Assembly (NCBI GenBank): GCA_905221605.1
Contig: CAJNDS010002594.1
Location: 267,798-331,797 of the forward strand
Source: Symbiodinium natans
Lineage: Eukaryota > Sar > Dinophyceae > Suessiales > Symbiodiniaceae
Length of the DNA: 64,000 bases
Direction: 5' to 3'
A program made the translations under genes and the position numbers. Shown piece after piece: positions 33,617-42,589 of this stretch. The first letter of the stretch is position 1. Every line of letters starts with the position of its first letter. The notes beneath the pieces are model-generated. The model saw only the letters and a list, made by a program, of their open reading frames with translations. It ran no database searches and was not told the DNA's origin.

Positions 33617-35329
33617 TCAATGTAGGTATGAAGCGAGGCCTGCTACCACGATAGCGACTGCTGCCGTCCCTGCTGTGTTGGTGAGCTTGGGAAGTGACCA
33701 GGCCTTCACCATGTCCTGGTATGCCTGATCTTTTGGATGCGCCTCCGCATACACCGTGAGTCTCTTGGCAATTTCTTTCTGGGCCTGTAGTTTAGGCCCA
33801 GACATCTTGAGGGTGGAGATCCAGGTTGTTGCTGACGGGGCCGCGTATCTTGATAGCGAGCTGGTGAGTTCATGTACTTGTCGGATCTTGTCCATTTTGG
33901 CCTTGTCACCTGGTTCTCGCTTCGGAGCTATGCCGCTAAGATACTGGATGAGTTCTTCGTCGTCGAATGCGTTGACGATGTCGAGGAGGACTTTGTTTTG
34001 TCTGCCGCCTGGTGATTCGAACGGGCGGCTGGATGCTGGTTCACCTGTAACCGGAGATCTTGGGCTGGGCTGGTAGGAGGGTGTGGTGATGCCTCCAATG
34101 AGGTTGGGGTCCAGCTCGTCTTCCACGGTAGGCGGGTGGGGGTGAAGAGGGGGAGGGGGTTGAGGTGCTTGTTCGGCCGCTTCGGATGCTATCGGTTGCG
34201 ATACTTGGGCGTCGTCGGCGTCGATAACCTGCACAAGGTCGTGGGTGTTGTCCTGAGCGCACGGATCTCGGTGTGGATGTGGTTGTTTACCGGATGATGG
34301 TGAAGTCTTGCTGGTGCCTGTTTCGAAGAAGTTGGGCATCTGGGTTTGGGTAGGTGGGATGATGCCCTGCGGGAAGGGTGTCTTGCGGCTCTGACTTGCC
34401 AGCTGTGCGCGCAATCCTGCTATCTCCGCTTCTTTCTGTGCTAGTTGGGCACGTACTTGGGGTTGTACAGCGGGGGGATTGTTGTAGCGCATGAGGAGGT
34501 CTCCAATGTTGGCGACGAGCATCTCCATGGCTTCCTTCCGTTGGGCTTCAGAGGGCAGCATTTCAGTACCGTTCTTCCACTTCCAATAGTTGACTGCGAT
34601 GGTCTCGATGCGAATGTTGCGGTTGCGGATGAAGGTGGAGAGTTTCATGTGAAACACGGCATCGGGTAGTGACTTGTGGCCTTGGAACTGAGTCCATCTT
34701 CCGTTGGCGAGTTGTCGCAACATATAATTGTGCTTGCCCTCGAAGGCCACTTGCCAAAGTTTTATGTCGAAAGGATCCATACCTGCCGTGCCATTTTTCT
34801 TGGCCGATGACGTGGCAGGTACGATTCTGGGCATCTGGACTCCTCCATACTGGTTTTTGTCGTAGAGCAGCTCGGTGGAATCCCAATGGTCTGGGAGGTC
34901 ATTGTTGGGCTGGTGGAAGATGTCCTGGAGCACTTCCTTGGCGCGTTCTTTGGGGTTAGGGCGGGCTGGGGTAGGGGCCGAAGATTGAGTAGATTGGATG
35001 GGAGAGTTCCCGTATATCGGGAGTCGCTGATCGTGACGGTGGCGATCTCGTCGTGGGTTGTACGCCGAATCTTGTCCGTGATGAAGAGGCGTGTGGGACG
35101 TTGTGAATGTGGATCTGGGGGTTAAAGTTGGTCCCGAGCTAGGACGTGGGTTGGAGTGGAATGTGCGCGTGGATCTCGGTGATGCCGACCTAGTGCGATG
35201 CCTCCTAGATGGTCTTGGCGTGCTGAATCTTCTGGGTGATCTGGATCGTCTGGAACGGTTGCCTCGTCTGTGTGAGTCTGCATGCCATTGAGCATGTCGT
35301 TGATCGTGGCGATCACGTCTGTCTGCCAT
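33617..35329 (-). CDS. ORF C, RS-rich protein with C-terminal hydrophobic helix
   Basis: 570 codons. Residues 1-75 are Arg/Ser/His-rich (RRGNRSRRSRSPRRFS), as in RNA-binding or phospho-regulated tails. A globular part spans ~145-290 (GMDPFDIKLWQVAFEGKH; ALPDAVFHMKL-like and WKWKNGTE segments), then a short coiled coil (AQLAQKEAEIAGLRAQLAS). Pro- and acidic-rich linkers lead to a second conserved-looking block at ~455-540. The last ~20 residues (AGTAAVAIVVAGLASYLH) form a hydrophobic helix that could anchor the tail in a membrane. That is unexpected for an ordinary retroelement Gag. The start follows CCCCGCGCC and begins ATGGCAGAC. The function is unknown. Confidence 0.6.
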   Translation of the reverse strand: MADRRDRHDQRHAQWHADSHRRGNRSRRSRSPRRFSTPRPSRRHRTRSASPRSTRTFHSNPRPSSGPTLTPRSTFTTSHTPLHHGQDSAYNPRRDRHRHDQRLPIYGNSPIQSTQSSAPTPARPNPKERAKEVLQDIFHQPNNDLPDHWDSTELLYDKNQYGGVQMPRIVPATSSAKKNGTAGMDPFDIKLWQVAFEGKHNYMLRQLANGRWTQFQGHKSLPDAVFHMKLSTFIRNRNIRIETIAVNYWKWKNGTEMLPSEAQRKEAMEMLVANIGDLLMRYNNPPAVQPQVRAQLAQKEAEIAGLRAQLASQSRKTPFPQGIIPPTQTQMPNFFETGTSKTSPSSGKQPHPHRDPCAQDNTHDLVQVIDADDAQVSQPIASEAAEQAPQPPPPLHPHPPTVEDELDPNLIGGITTPSYQPSPRSPVTGEPASSRPFESPGGRQNKVLLDIVNAFDDEELIQYLSGIAPKREPGDKAKMDKIRQVHELTSSLSRYAAPSATTWISTLKMSGPKLQAQKEIAKRLTVYAEAHPKDQAYQDMVKAWSLPKLTNTAGTAAVAIVVAGLASYLH

Positions 35330-35549
35330 GGCGCGGGGGTCTGGGGATGCTGATATGTTCAGCTGTTAATGAAAAAGCCTACGTGAGGCACGCAACGGCT
35401 GTGTCAGGCGCAAGAAACACTACACTTGCAGAAACAGCGTGTTCCGAAAATTGCATGCAGGATGTGAGGTGCATATGGCTGCAACTTCTCTCAACGGGTG
35501 CATGTGGCTGAGTTCGTTCCATCGTGAAACTGTCATTGCTGGGACTTCA

Positions 35550-37970
35550 TCACTTCACATACTTCCATTGATGTTGGCCTGCTTCTTGGTCAACGGTGGT
35601 GCGTCGTTGAAGTTCTAGTAGAGCTTGTCGTTGGTTGATGAAGTCCGTCCATTCCTCCTGAGTTGGCGTGGCCTGCGCTTGATTCTGCTTGATGTCTGGA
35701 TCCTCTTGGAAGGCTGTAGGTGTTCCCGATACCGCCAACCACGTGGTTTGATGTACATGTAGAGCTTGGTGACGTTGGATTTGGCCTGATATCTTCGGGT
35801 GGGTCCAAAAGACCGAGTGCGTCCTGGGGTGTCCGATGACTGCAAGGGGTAGAGACAGCCATCTGAACGAGGAACTGGATGCTGTAGTGGTTTGGAACCA
35901 GGCCCAGTCCAACTGTGTCTCCATCACGCTGCTGGCCGGGATTGCTAACATTGGCGTTTGTCCTCCTGGACTCAGTCGGTGAAATTTGCCAATCAAATCA
36001 GGCCGGCTTGTCCGCTTGGCGTCGAAACCGTCGATGGTGTGGCAAGGGTCCGCAAAGGTGAAGATGAGTGGGTCCCAAAGTCGATGTAGTACATGTGCTG
36101 CTTGGGTGGAGACTTGAACTGCGTGGATCTGTTGTGAGGTGAGGGGTAAGGCGAATCTCGGTGTCCATACCATGGTGGGCAGTGTGTCGCTGTGGAGGTG
36201 GTCGATGGTGAGTTTGGTGCGGATGTCGGAAGTGGAGGGTGGCGTCCATCTGGTCGTGTGGGTGAGCTTCTGAAGCGTGTCGGTCCATATGTTGGTTGAC
36301 CAGTGGTCCGGAATCTGGAACGTGTTGGTTCCCTGAAGGCATTCTGTGTGGGAATCGATGCTGGGCCATGTTCTGTGGAGCTGTAGGTCATGGTGAGCCT
36401 TGCGGAAGACTATGTTGCTGACCGCCTGCATGGTCATGATGCCCGAGATGGTGTTGTACTTCGCAAGCATCGGCTGGTGGAAGGGTGGCGTAGTACTATG
36501 GAGCACCACGCAGAGGTCTTGTATGGGCGGAAGCAGGGGTACCAATCCTGCCGTGCTGGGTAGGACGTGTGCTGACCAGACTCTGTGGAAGTGAGTGCAG
36601 GTCTGCTCCAGCCTGCCCATAGTTCTGGGATCTGCGAAGTTGTGTGTGAACATCCAGAGTTCCGGGTTCACACTTCGGAATTTGATGTAGCCCCAGTGCC
36701 AGAGCTGATAGATGTTGGGCATTGTGGCCAAATCTGGGCAAGTGCCTTTGCGTACGAGCATCCTAAACTGTATGGCTGTGAATTGTAGGATGTGAACTGC
36801 AGCGGTTCCTGATAGAATTTCGTGTAAGAGGGCACGTAGTCGTAGGTGTAGGGGTTTGGGTTGGGGAATGTCGACGGAGTCGGCGTAGCGTGCCATCTGG
36901 ACGTGGGTGGATGCGTCGTCCTTGTATTGGTCCCAGGTCATGAGGATGCTGTTTTGAAGTTCTTGTTGGAGTGAGGGGAACTTGTGCACCAGCTGCTTCG
37001 GGAGGAAGGTCATGCGGTTGGGGAAGAATCGAATGACGGGTGTGCCGTCCTCTTGGAGTTCCCAATGGTGTGGTTCAACCGGAGGTAGCATGTGAACAAG
37101 TTCCGGTCGAATCGGTCGTCTCCACCACTGCGGCTGCACTTTCTCTATCTGATCCACTGGTAGAACTGGGCGTAGCCGGCCTTGGTCGTGATGTTGTGTG
37201 ACGGATTGCGCGTCCACAGCTGTTTCAAGGCTGTCGAGCAGTTGTTGCAAGCTGCTGACGTGCATGCCCATCGTGTGGACACCAGGGTTTCGAAGCGGCG
37301 ACCTGGATCTGTCTTCTCTGTGATGCCGTTCTTCGGGAGGAGGTACTGTGCGGTCGGGAGGTACGGGAATGTGTGGGAAGGCTCCAGTGTGCCAGGTTTG
37401 TAGGTCTCTGACAGGTTGGTCCGTGCCCGCATAATCCATGGACATGCCGGTGGCGTGGTCCTGGGGTGGTGTTTGTCGATTCGGATACCATCTCTGGAAT
37501 TGGTTCGCATGGTCTTGTGAGGAGGTTGGAGGGGGAAGGGTGTGGGGCATGGTACCGTGGTTTTCCGCGGAGGCGAGAACTCGACCGGGTTTGATTTCCA
37601 TGTCTTGTAGTCGTCCTTGGCCGATTATCTCGGGGTAGTCGGTCTGCACCGCTCGCAATCTGGATTGGTGCAGTATCTTGGCCTTCATGGTTTGCTGTCG
37701 AAATCTGTTGACGGTGTTGCTGGTGCCCTCGTCAGTGGTGCTGAGCATCTCCATGTACTTGGATGGGTGCAAGTTGGTCGTCCATGGTCTGGCTGGCATC
37801 GACGACGTGTCCGTGATGATGGGGGTGTCATCCTCCTCCACGATACTCACCAAGAGTGCTTGCCATCTTTGTAGTATTTGGGGTCCTAGTACTTGCACAA
37901 CCTGATGATCGGCGACTTGTCCGCTTAGCCAGCGGTGAAGGGCGTGCTCCATATCTTCTGCCGGATCCAT
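35550..37970 (-). CDS. ORF B, 806-residue protein of unknown function
   Basis: A single open frame. The N-terminal 75 residues are helical (MEHALHRWLSGQVADHQVV). Residues ~120-260 are disordered, Gln/Pro/His-rich, with RSRSPLRNP. From ~265 to ~740 the sequence is globular and very rich in Trp, His and Pro, with blocks such as VIRFFPNRMTFLPKQLVHK, IYQLWHWGYIKFRSVNPEL and WDPLIFTFADPCHTIDGFD. The C-terminus is charged and Gln-rich. No catalytic signature was seen. Its size and composition would suit a structural or replication-accessory protein, but that is a guess. Spacers of 220 nt and 277 nt separate it from ORF C and from A2. Confidence 0.6.
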   Translation of the reverse strand: MDPAEDMEHALHRWLSGQVADHQVVQVLGPQILQRWQALLVSIVEEDDTPIITDTSSMPARPWTTNLHPSKYMEMLSTTDEGTSNTVNRFRQQTMKAKILHQSRLRAVQTDYPEIIGQGRLQDMEIKPGRVLASAENHGTMPHTLPPPTSSQDHANQFQRWYPNRQTPPQDHATGMSMDYAGTDQPVRDLQTWHTGAFPHIPVPPDRTVPPPEERHHREDRSRSPLRNPGVHTMGMHVSSLQQLLDSLETAVDAQSVTQHHDQGRLRPVLPVDQIEKVQPQWWRRPIRPELVHMLPPVEPHHWELQEDGTPVIRFFPNRMTFLPKQLVHKFPSLQQELQNSILMTWDQYKDDASTHVQMARYADSVDIPQPKPLHLRLRALLHEILSGTAAVHILQFTAIQFRMLVRKGTCPDLATMPNIYQLWHWGYIKFRSVNPELWMFTHNFADPRTMGRLEQTCTHFHRVWSAHVLPSTAGLVPLLPPIQDLCVVLHSTTPPFHQPMLAKYNTISGIMTMQAVSNIVFRKAHHDLQLHRTWPSIDSHTECLQGTNTFQIPDHWSTNIWTDTLQKLTHTTRWTPPSTSDIRTKLTIDHLHSDTLPTMVWTPRFALPLTSQQIHAVQVSTQAAHVLHRLWDPLIFTFADPCHTIDGFDAKRTSRPDLIGKFHRLSPGGQTPMLAIPASSVMETQLDWAWFQTTTASSSSFRWLSLPLAVIGHPRTHSVFWTHPKISGQIQRHQALHVHQTTWLAVSGTPTAFQEDPDIKQNQAQATPTQEEWTDFINQRQALLELQRRTTVDQEAGQHQWKYVK

Positions 37971-38247
37971 GATGAAAGTGAGCGTCTAATGATCCGTTAT
38001 GGTCAAGAGCAAAACTGCATGCGAAATGCAATCAGCACTAACGACACCTAAAGGCGGCCAGAGCATGTCTCTCAAGGTCAAGGCCTAACGCATCACAGCA
38101 GTGCACGAATTCACTTGACGCGTGGTTTCATGTGCCGAAAAGAAAAGACAGGCTGATTCATCCGTGACGCTGTACTACATGCATCCGATTGCAATCCGTA
38201 ACTAGCGCACACATCGGGCTAAATGCATAGACCTCGGTGTAGATATT

Positions 38248-38478
38248 TCAAACAGTTCGGGACTGCAGAGTGATGTGTGGTGGGGTGGGGGTGCACTTCA
38301 TCCAATCTGCGACCTGTTCCGCTTGATGTCTTCCATTTTGACATGCTGTGATTAACGCGCTGGTGCCGCACGAGTGAGGGTTCGTGAAGGTGAAAAAGAA
38401 ATCGTCACTTTGCTCTTCACGATGAGGAAGAAGGATTCGCCAGCTCAGGTAGTTGTCAACGTCGTTGTCCGCGGTCAT
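38248..38478 (-). CDS. Overlapping ORF A2 (76 codons)
   Basis: The ATG at 38478 lies inside the 3' end of ORF A and overlaps it by 23 nt in another phase. The 76-residue product (MTADNDVDNYLSWRILLPHR, then acidic and aromatic DDFFFTF) has normal protein composition and ends at a TGA. Only the overlap and the protein-like sequence support it. Such an overlap would need leaky scanning, reinitiation, frameshifting, or a splice acceptor inside ORF A. Confidence 0.5.
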   Translation of the reverse strand: MTADNDVDNYLSWRILLPHREEQSDDFFFTFTNPHSCGTSALITACQNGRHQAEQVADWMKCTPTPPHITLQSRTV

Positions 38479-41182
38479 TGTCTCGGGATCTGTTGGGAAC
38501 TGGAGGTGGTGTGGTGGGTGAGGGTCTAGGGTGGAAGACGTTGATGGTGATCCCGGTGATCTCAGCGTACTGTGCATCAATGACGCTCTTCTCGGTGTGG
38601 GAGAAGACGGTAGTGAAGTTGCGACTGGCTCGGCTGGTGTCGTTGAAGTGTGCCTCGATGAGCGCCTTCTGAGTCGTCCATCCTCCTCCCTTCTGCCGCA
38701 TGTGGCTATGCTGGGAGGTGGACGATGTGACGCGTCCAAATATGGTGAAACCTGTGGCTATTTCTCGTTCGGCAGGACCTGCTCTGGCTTTTGGAAGGCG
38801 GAGGGCTTTGCGGAGGTTGGTGTGGCAAAATCCGAGTTGGAGGTTGTCGGGTGCGTTGTCTTGGTGGAATCCGTTGAACCCACGGTGGGGTAGGTATGCT
38901 TTGTTGTAGGGGAGGTTGTCGTCATCCCAATTGGTGGGCTCCCAATTCGTGGGTCTGACGAAGCCCTCGCGCAGGATGTGCCATAGGCCTGCTTCATCGG
39001 TAGCGTGTGACCAACATGCCTTGTAGGCGCCCTTGTGCGTGGGAGGTGATGGACTGTTGGCATCGTGTGCGTGAGGTGGAGGCTTGGTGGTGCGTAGTGG
39101 TATGACGAGGACCTGTACCAGTGGGTAGTCGGTGGTGTCCTGTTTGTTGCTGTAGGGGTCGACGTGGATGAGCTCCGGGTGGATCACCGTGTCCGTGCTG
39201 GGGCGAGTTCTGAACTTGCCGAGGAAGGGCGTGATCTTGTAGTGAGAGCAAGCGAAGGATCTTGCCACTTGGCGGATGGCCATCTGTGCTGGGTTGGAGA
39301 GCCAAAGGGGTTGTCCTTGGGTGAGGTTGGCGATGTCGTGCATGATGTCGTTCATGTACCGGACACCTGTGCTGGAAGGGTCCATGGGCGGTGGTGGGTC
39401 TTGTTGGTGGTACATCTCGGACACACACGCGAGCCTGTAGGGGTCCGCCAAGGCGTCTTGGTAGAGCATCTTCATGCGTCGACGTTCTTCAGGCTTGAAG
39501 CCTGATTCGGTTTCTGTTCCTGCATTGTGTGAAGTGGCTTCTGAGGGTGCTTGGGGCAGTCGGGATGAGGAAGCAGGTGTGTCTCTGTGGGTCGCCGTGT
39601 GTGAAGCAGATCGGTGGAGCGCGGGGGTGAGAACGACGGTCGTGCCTCTGCGCCTGGTGCTGCTTGGGGAGGGGCTGCGTTGGGATGGCGTTGGTTGGGA
39701 TGTGCGGTGATGATGAACCGGAGAAGAGCGCCTTCTCGATGTTCGCGATTCGGCTTCTTCCGAGTGTCGACGTGTGGATCTGGATCTTCTTGGACTGCGT
39801 GGCCGTCTGGTTCTGTCTGTCTGGTGGGGGGCGTTGGGTGCGGGGCTGTGGGGTGAATGGGAGATGTGCGTGTGTCGCGTAGATCTGGTGCTCCTGGGGT
39901 GGGCTGGGCTGGGCTCATAGGTGGTTCGGCTGCGACTTCGGGTGTGGTGTGTGGTAAAGGACTCTGCTCTGTGTTGGTCGCCAGGATGTTGTAGTTGCGT
40001 TGGGGCGACTCTGGCATGGGACTGGAGTAGCGGTGCCACGACTTTCTCAATCATGCCTGTGATGCACGTGAACATCTCCGTCATCTGGGATGGTGTCGTC
40101 ATCGACGTGGTTTGGGAGGGTGGTTCTGGGGCTTGACGAGGTGGTTGATGTTCTCCGTGATGAACAGGTTGGCCTCTTTGATGGTCATCTTGTTGTGTGT
40201 CAGAAATCTGGGTGGGCATAGATCGCTGAAGTGCCGGAAATGGTCTGGACTGTGACAAAGGCTCCTGTCGTGCTGCATCTCGCTGCGGATCTCGGTGAGC
40301 ATATACTTGAGTGGGGTCTTGCTGAGATCTGCGTCCTTGGTCTGGGTGTTGTGTGTCAACTGGAGCATCTTGTTGACGTGGCTGGCCGTGTTCTGCTGGA
40401 TCTCGATGTGCACAGGCGCCAGGGGTATTTAGTAGGGAGATGGGGTAAGGTCCTTCTCGAACTGGAGGATGAGGCTCTGCTTGCGCGAACACGGGATGAT
40501 CTGCTCGTTGTGGAACATTCATCTGTTGCTGAAGATGGTGTGCTGGCCGAGGTGCGGCTTGATTCCATTCTGGTCGACCCTGAGGAGGGCTTTGTTGTTG
40601 ATGGTGGTGCGCAAGGTCTCGAGGGTGGTGGTCTGGTCGTAGATCTTGGCCTTGATGATATTGCTGACCATGCTGAAGATACGGAGGTGGGTCCGGATTC
40701 TGCCAATGACTTGTGGTCTGGGGGTAGGAGTGAGGTTGTGGATGTAGAGGTGCTGGGCGTACTTCCGGGTGATCGTGTTGTTGAGGACTGGCATGTTGGT
40801 GGTGAAGATGAATGTTCTGGTTGGTCGTCGGTGAATGTGGGCCCGTCGTTTGACTCGAAGGTGCGTATCCTGCTGCATCATCACGACGATGCGTCGGAGG
40901 GCCGAACTGCATTTGATCCAAAAACGCGGCTGGTGCTATCCATTGTGGCCGTAGAGATGCTGCATCCTGGTGGGGTGGCCACTGGTATTGAGCGTGTACT
41001 CCTCCGGCTGGTGGGTGTTGATTCCATCGACCTTGCCATCCTTGATCGTCTCCTGGGTAATGTGTCGTCGGGTGTGGCGTCTCGGGAGGAGGAGGAGGAG
41101 GATGTGCTTGATAGTCTGGTGGAGGAGGAGGAGGAGGCGGCTGCCGCTGCCAACTTTGTTGGTACCACTGGTAGCCGTCCAT
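38456..41182 (-). CDS. ORF A, 908-residue protein, Pro/Gln/His-rich with C-terminal domain
   Basis: The first and largest frame of the block. Residues 1-340 are low-complexity Pro/Gln/His ([19 protein letters not shown]). Residues ~400-545 are Arg/Ser/Thr-rich (RSTRHTHISHSPHS). A globular C-terminal domain of about 300 residues follows (~575-880): RRMKMLYQDALADPYRLACV, NLTQGQPLWLSNPAQMAIRQ, then KACWSHATDEAGLWHILREG and LQLGFCHTNLRKALRLPKAR. The segment with W-x-H-A-T followed by a helix ending ILREGF resembles the start of ADP-ribosyltransferase-like folds (HGT...IL..G). I see this as a weak pattern, not a call. Upstream of the ATG only 218 nt remain before the N gap, so further upstream ORFs cannot be excluded. 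Confidence 0.6.
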   Translation of the reverse strand: MDGYQWYQQSWQRQPPPPPPPPDYQAHPPPPPPETPHPTTHYPGDDQGWQGRWNQHPPAGGVHAQYQWPPHQDAASLRPQWIAPAAFLDQMQFGPPTHRRDDAAGYAPSSQTTGPHSPTTNQNIHLHHQHASPQQHDHPEVRPAPLHPQPHSYPQTTSHWQNPDPPPYLQHGQQYHQGQDLRPDHHPRDLAHHHQQQSPPQGRPEWNQAAPRPAHHLQQQMNVPQRADHPVFAQAEPHPPVREGPYPISLLNTPGACAHRDPAEHGQPRQQDAPVDTQHPDQGRRSQQDPTQVYAHRDPQRDAARQEPLSQSRPFPALQRSMPTQISDTQQDDHQRGQPVHHGEHQPPRQAPEPPSQTTSMTTPSQMTEMFTCITGMIEKVVAPLLQSHARVAPTQLQHPGDQHRAESFTTHHTRSRSRTTYEPSPAHPRSTRSTRHTHISHSPHSPAPNAPHQTDRTRRPRSPRRSRSTRRHSEEAESRTSRRRSSPVHHHRTSQPTPSQRSPSPSSTRRRGTTVVLTPALHRSASHTATHRDTPASSSRLPQAPSEATSHNAGTETESGFKPEERRRMKMLYQDALADPYRLACVSEMYHQQDPPPPMDPSSTGVRYMNDIMHDIANLTQGQPLWLSNPAQMAIRQVARSFACSHYKITPFLGKFRTRPSTDTVIHPELIHVDPYSNKQDTTDYPLVQVLVIPLRTTKPPPHAHDANSPSPPTHKGAYKACWSHATDEAGLWHILREGFVRPTNWEPTNWDDDNLPYNKAYLPHRGFNGFHQDNAPDNLQLGFCHTNLRKALRLPKARAGPAEREIATGFTIFGRVTSSTSQHSHMRQKGGGWTTQKALIEAHFNDTSRASRNFTTVFSHTEKSVIDAQYAEITGITINVFHPRPSPTTPPPVPNRSRDNDRGQRR

Positions 41183-41400
41183 GGTGCGAGTCCGATGTAG
41201 CTGGGGTACGAGCTACTCACTACTCTGACCTATGAAACCGTTACGGCAAAGACGTAGCAAAAAGAATGTTGCTAACCTCTCCGGATGCTGGGTCAGGACT
41301 AACAATCGAGGAACATACGGCACGCCGGCCGTCTTGCTGGGCATCGGTGGCACCCACATTAGTGGGCCCGGCATGTTACTAGTGCACGAAAACAATAGGA

Positions 41401-41500
41401 NNNNNNNNNNNNNNNNNNNNNNNNNNNNNNNNNNNNNNNNNNNNNNNNNNNNNNNNNNNNNNNNNNNNNNNNNNNNNNNNNNNNNNNNNNNNNNNNNNNN
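41401..41500. other. Assembly gap (100 N)
   Basis: A second 100-N placeholder. It separates the 5' side of the minus-strand ORF block from the GACA array and everything to its right. Confidence 0.99.
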
Positions 41501-42409
41501 ACAGAGACGAGACAGAGACAGAGACAGAGACAGGAAGAGACAGAGACAGAGACAGAGACAGAGACAGAGACAGAGACAGCGACAGAGACAGAGAACAGAG
41601 CAAGAGGACAGAGACAGAGACAGAGACAGAGACAGAGACAGAGACAGAGACAGAGACAGAGACAGAGACAGAGACAGAGACAGAGACAGAGACAGAGACA
41701 GAGACAGAGACAGAGACAGACACACACACACACACAGAGACAGACACACACACACACACAGACAGACACACACAGACACAGAGACAGACACACACACACA
41801 CACAGAGACAGACACACACACACACAGAGACAGACACACACACACACACACAGAGACAGACACACACACACACACAGAGACAGACACACACACACACAGA
41901 GACAGACACACACACACACACACACAGAGACAGACACACACACACACAGAGACAGACACACACACACACACACACAGAGACAGACACACACACACACACA
42001 GAGACAGACACACACACACACACAGAGACAGACACACACACACACACAGACAGACACACACACACACAGAGACAGACACACACACACACAGAGACAGACA
42101 CACACACAGAGACAGACAGAGAGACAGACAGAGAGACAGACAGAGAGACAGACAGAGAGACAGACAGAGAGACAGACAGAGAGACAGACAGACAGACAGA
42201 GAGACAGACAGAGAGACAGACAGAGAGACAGACAGAGAGACAGACAGAGAGACAGACAGAGAGACAGACAGAGAGACAGACAGAGAGACAGACAGAGAGA
42301 CAGACAGAGAGACAGACAGAGAGACAGACAGAGAGACAGACAGAGAGACAGAGAGACAGACAGAGAGACAGACGGAGAGACAGACAGAGAGACAGACAGA
42401 GAGACAGAC

Positions 42410-42461
<52 letters not shown>
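41501..42461. repeat. (GAGACA)n / (GACA)n microsatellite
   Basis: About 960 nt of GAGACA, GACAGACA and CACACAGAGACAGA units. The 370- to 440-residue frames over it (Arg-Asp, Thr-Asp-Arg-Glu or Leu-Ser-Val) are repeat products. Confidence 0.97.
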
Positions 42462-42462
<1 letters not shown>

Positions 42463-42540
42463 CGCGTATAAATGCAAGTCCAAATACAATGCAAACAGAC
42501 AGGCAAACGCAAATCCACACGCAACTACACATACAAAGGG

Positions 42541-42585
42541 CGTAGAGGGCTTAGGGTTTGGGATTTAGGGGTTTAGGCTTTTCGG
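42541..42585 (+). repeat. Short degenerate TTTAGGG stretch
   Basis: The plus strand reads AGGGCTTAGGGTTTGGG, then ATTTAGGGGTTTAGG: four or five telomere-type units directly after the GACA array and its 80-nt trailing sequence. The G-rich strand is the plus strand, as at 22503 and 7403. Confidence 0.65.
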
Positions 42586-42589
42586 GGTT

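Larger units (their letters stand above)
22931..41230 (-). mobile_element. Giant multi-ORF Penelope-like element or RT-bearing replicon (candidate)
   Basis: All long frames here run on the minus strand: eleven of 123 to 908 codons plus two short overlapping ones, from 41182 down to 23414, without internal stops. Spacers measure 485, 220, 60, 289, 396, 251, 254, 330, 24 and 418 nt between successive large frames. This is unlike the intron-rich or broken genes elsewhere in the window. The only recognisable enzyme is a reverse transcriptase joined to a GIY-YIG nuclease, a pairing that defines Penelope-like retroelements. No LTRs, terminal inverted repeats, capsid, ATPase, integrase or DNA polymerase were recognised. 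Outer limits are estimates: the left limit is set by the satellite, and the right by loss of open frame before the N gap at 41401. It may be a giant retroelement, an endogenised virus, or a separate molecule placed here by scaffolding. Confidence 0.6.

Noticed and set aside
22931-41230. Polinton, giant-virus or other DNA-virus identity for the ORF block
   Set aside because: No capsid, packaging ATPase, protein-primed polymerase, integrase or terminal inverted repeat was seen. The only enzyme recognised is a Penelope-like RT. Strongly diverged capsid genes among the unknown ORFs cannot be excluded by eye.
24312-41235. Many plus-strand frames of 60-334 residues across the ORF block
   Set aside because: They mirror the long minus-strand frames and are Val/Gly-rich, as expected of antisense readings.
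41213-42545. Frames of 376-439 residues (Arg-Asp, Thr-Asp-Arg, Leu-Ser-Val) over 41.2-42.5 kb
   Set aside because: They come from the GAGACA/GACA microsatellite and cross 100 Ns.
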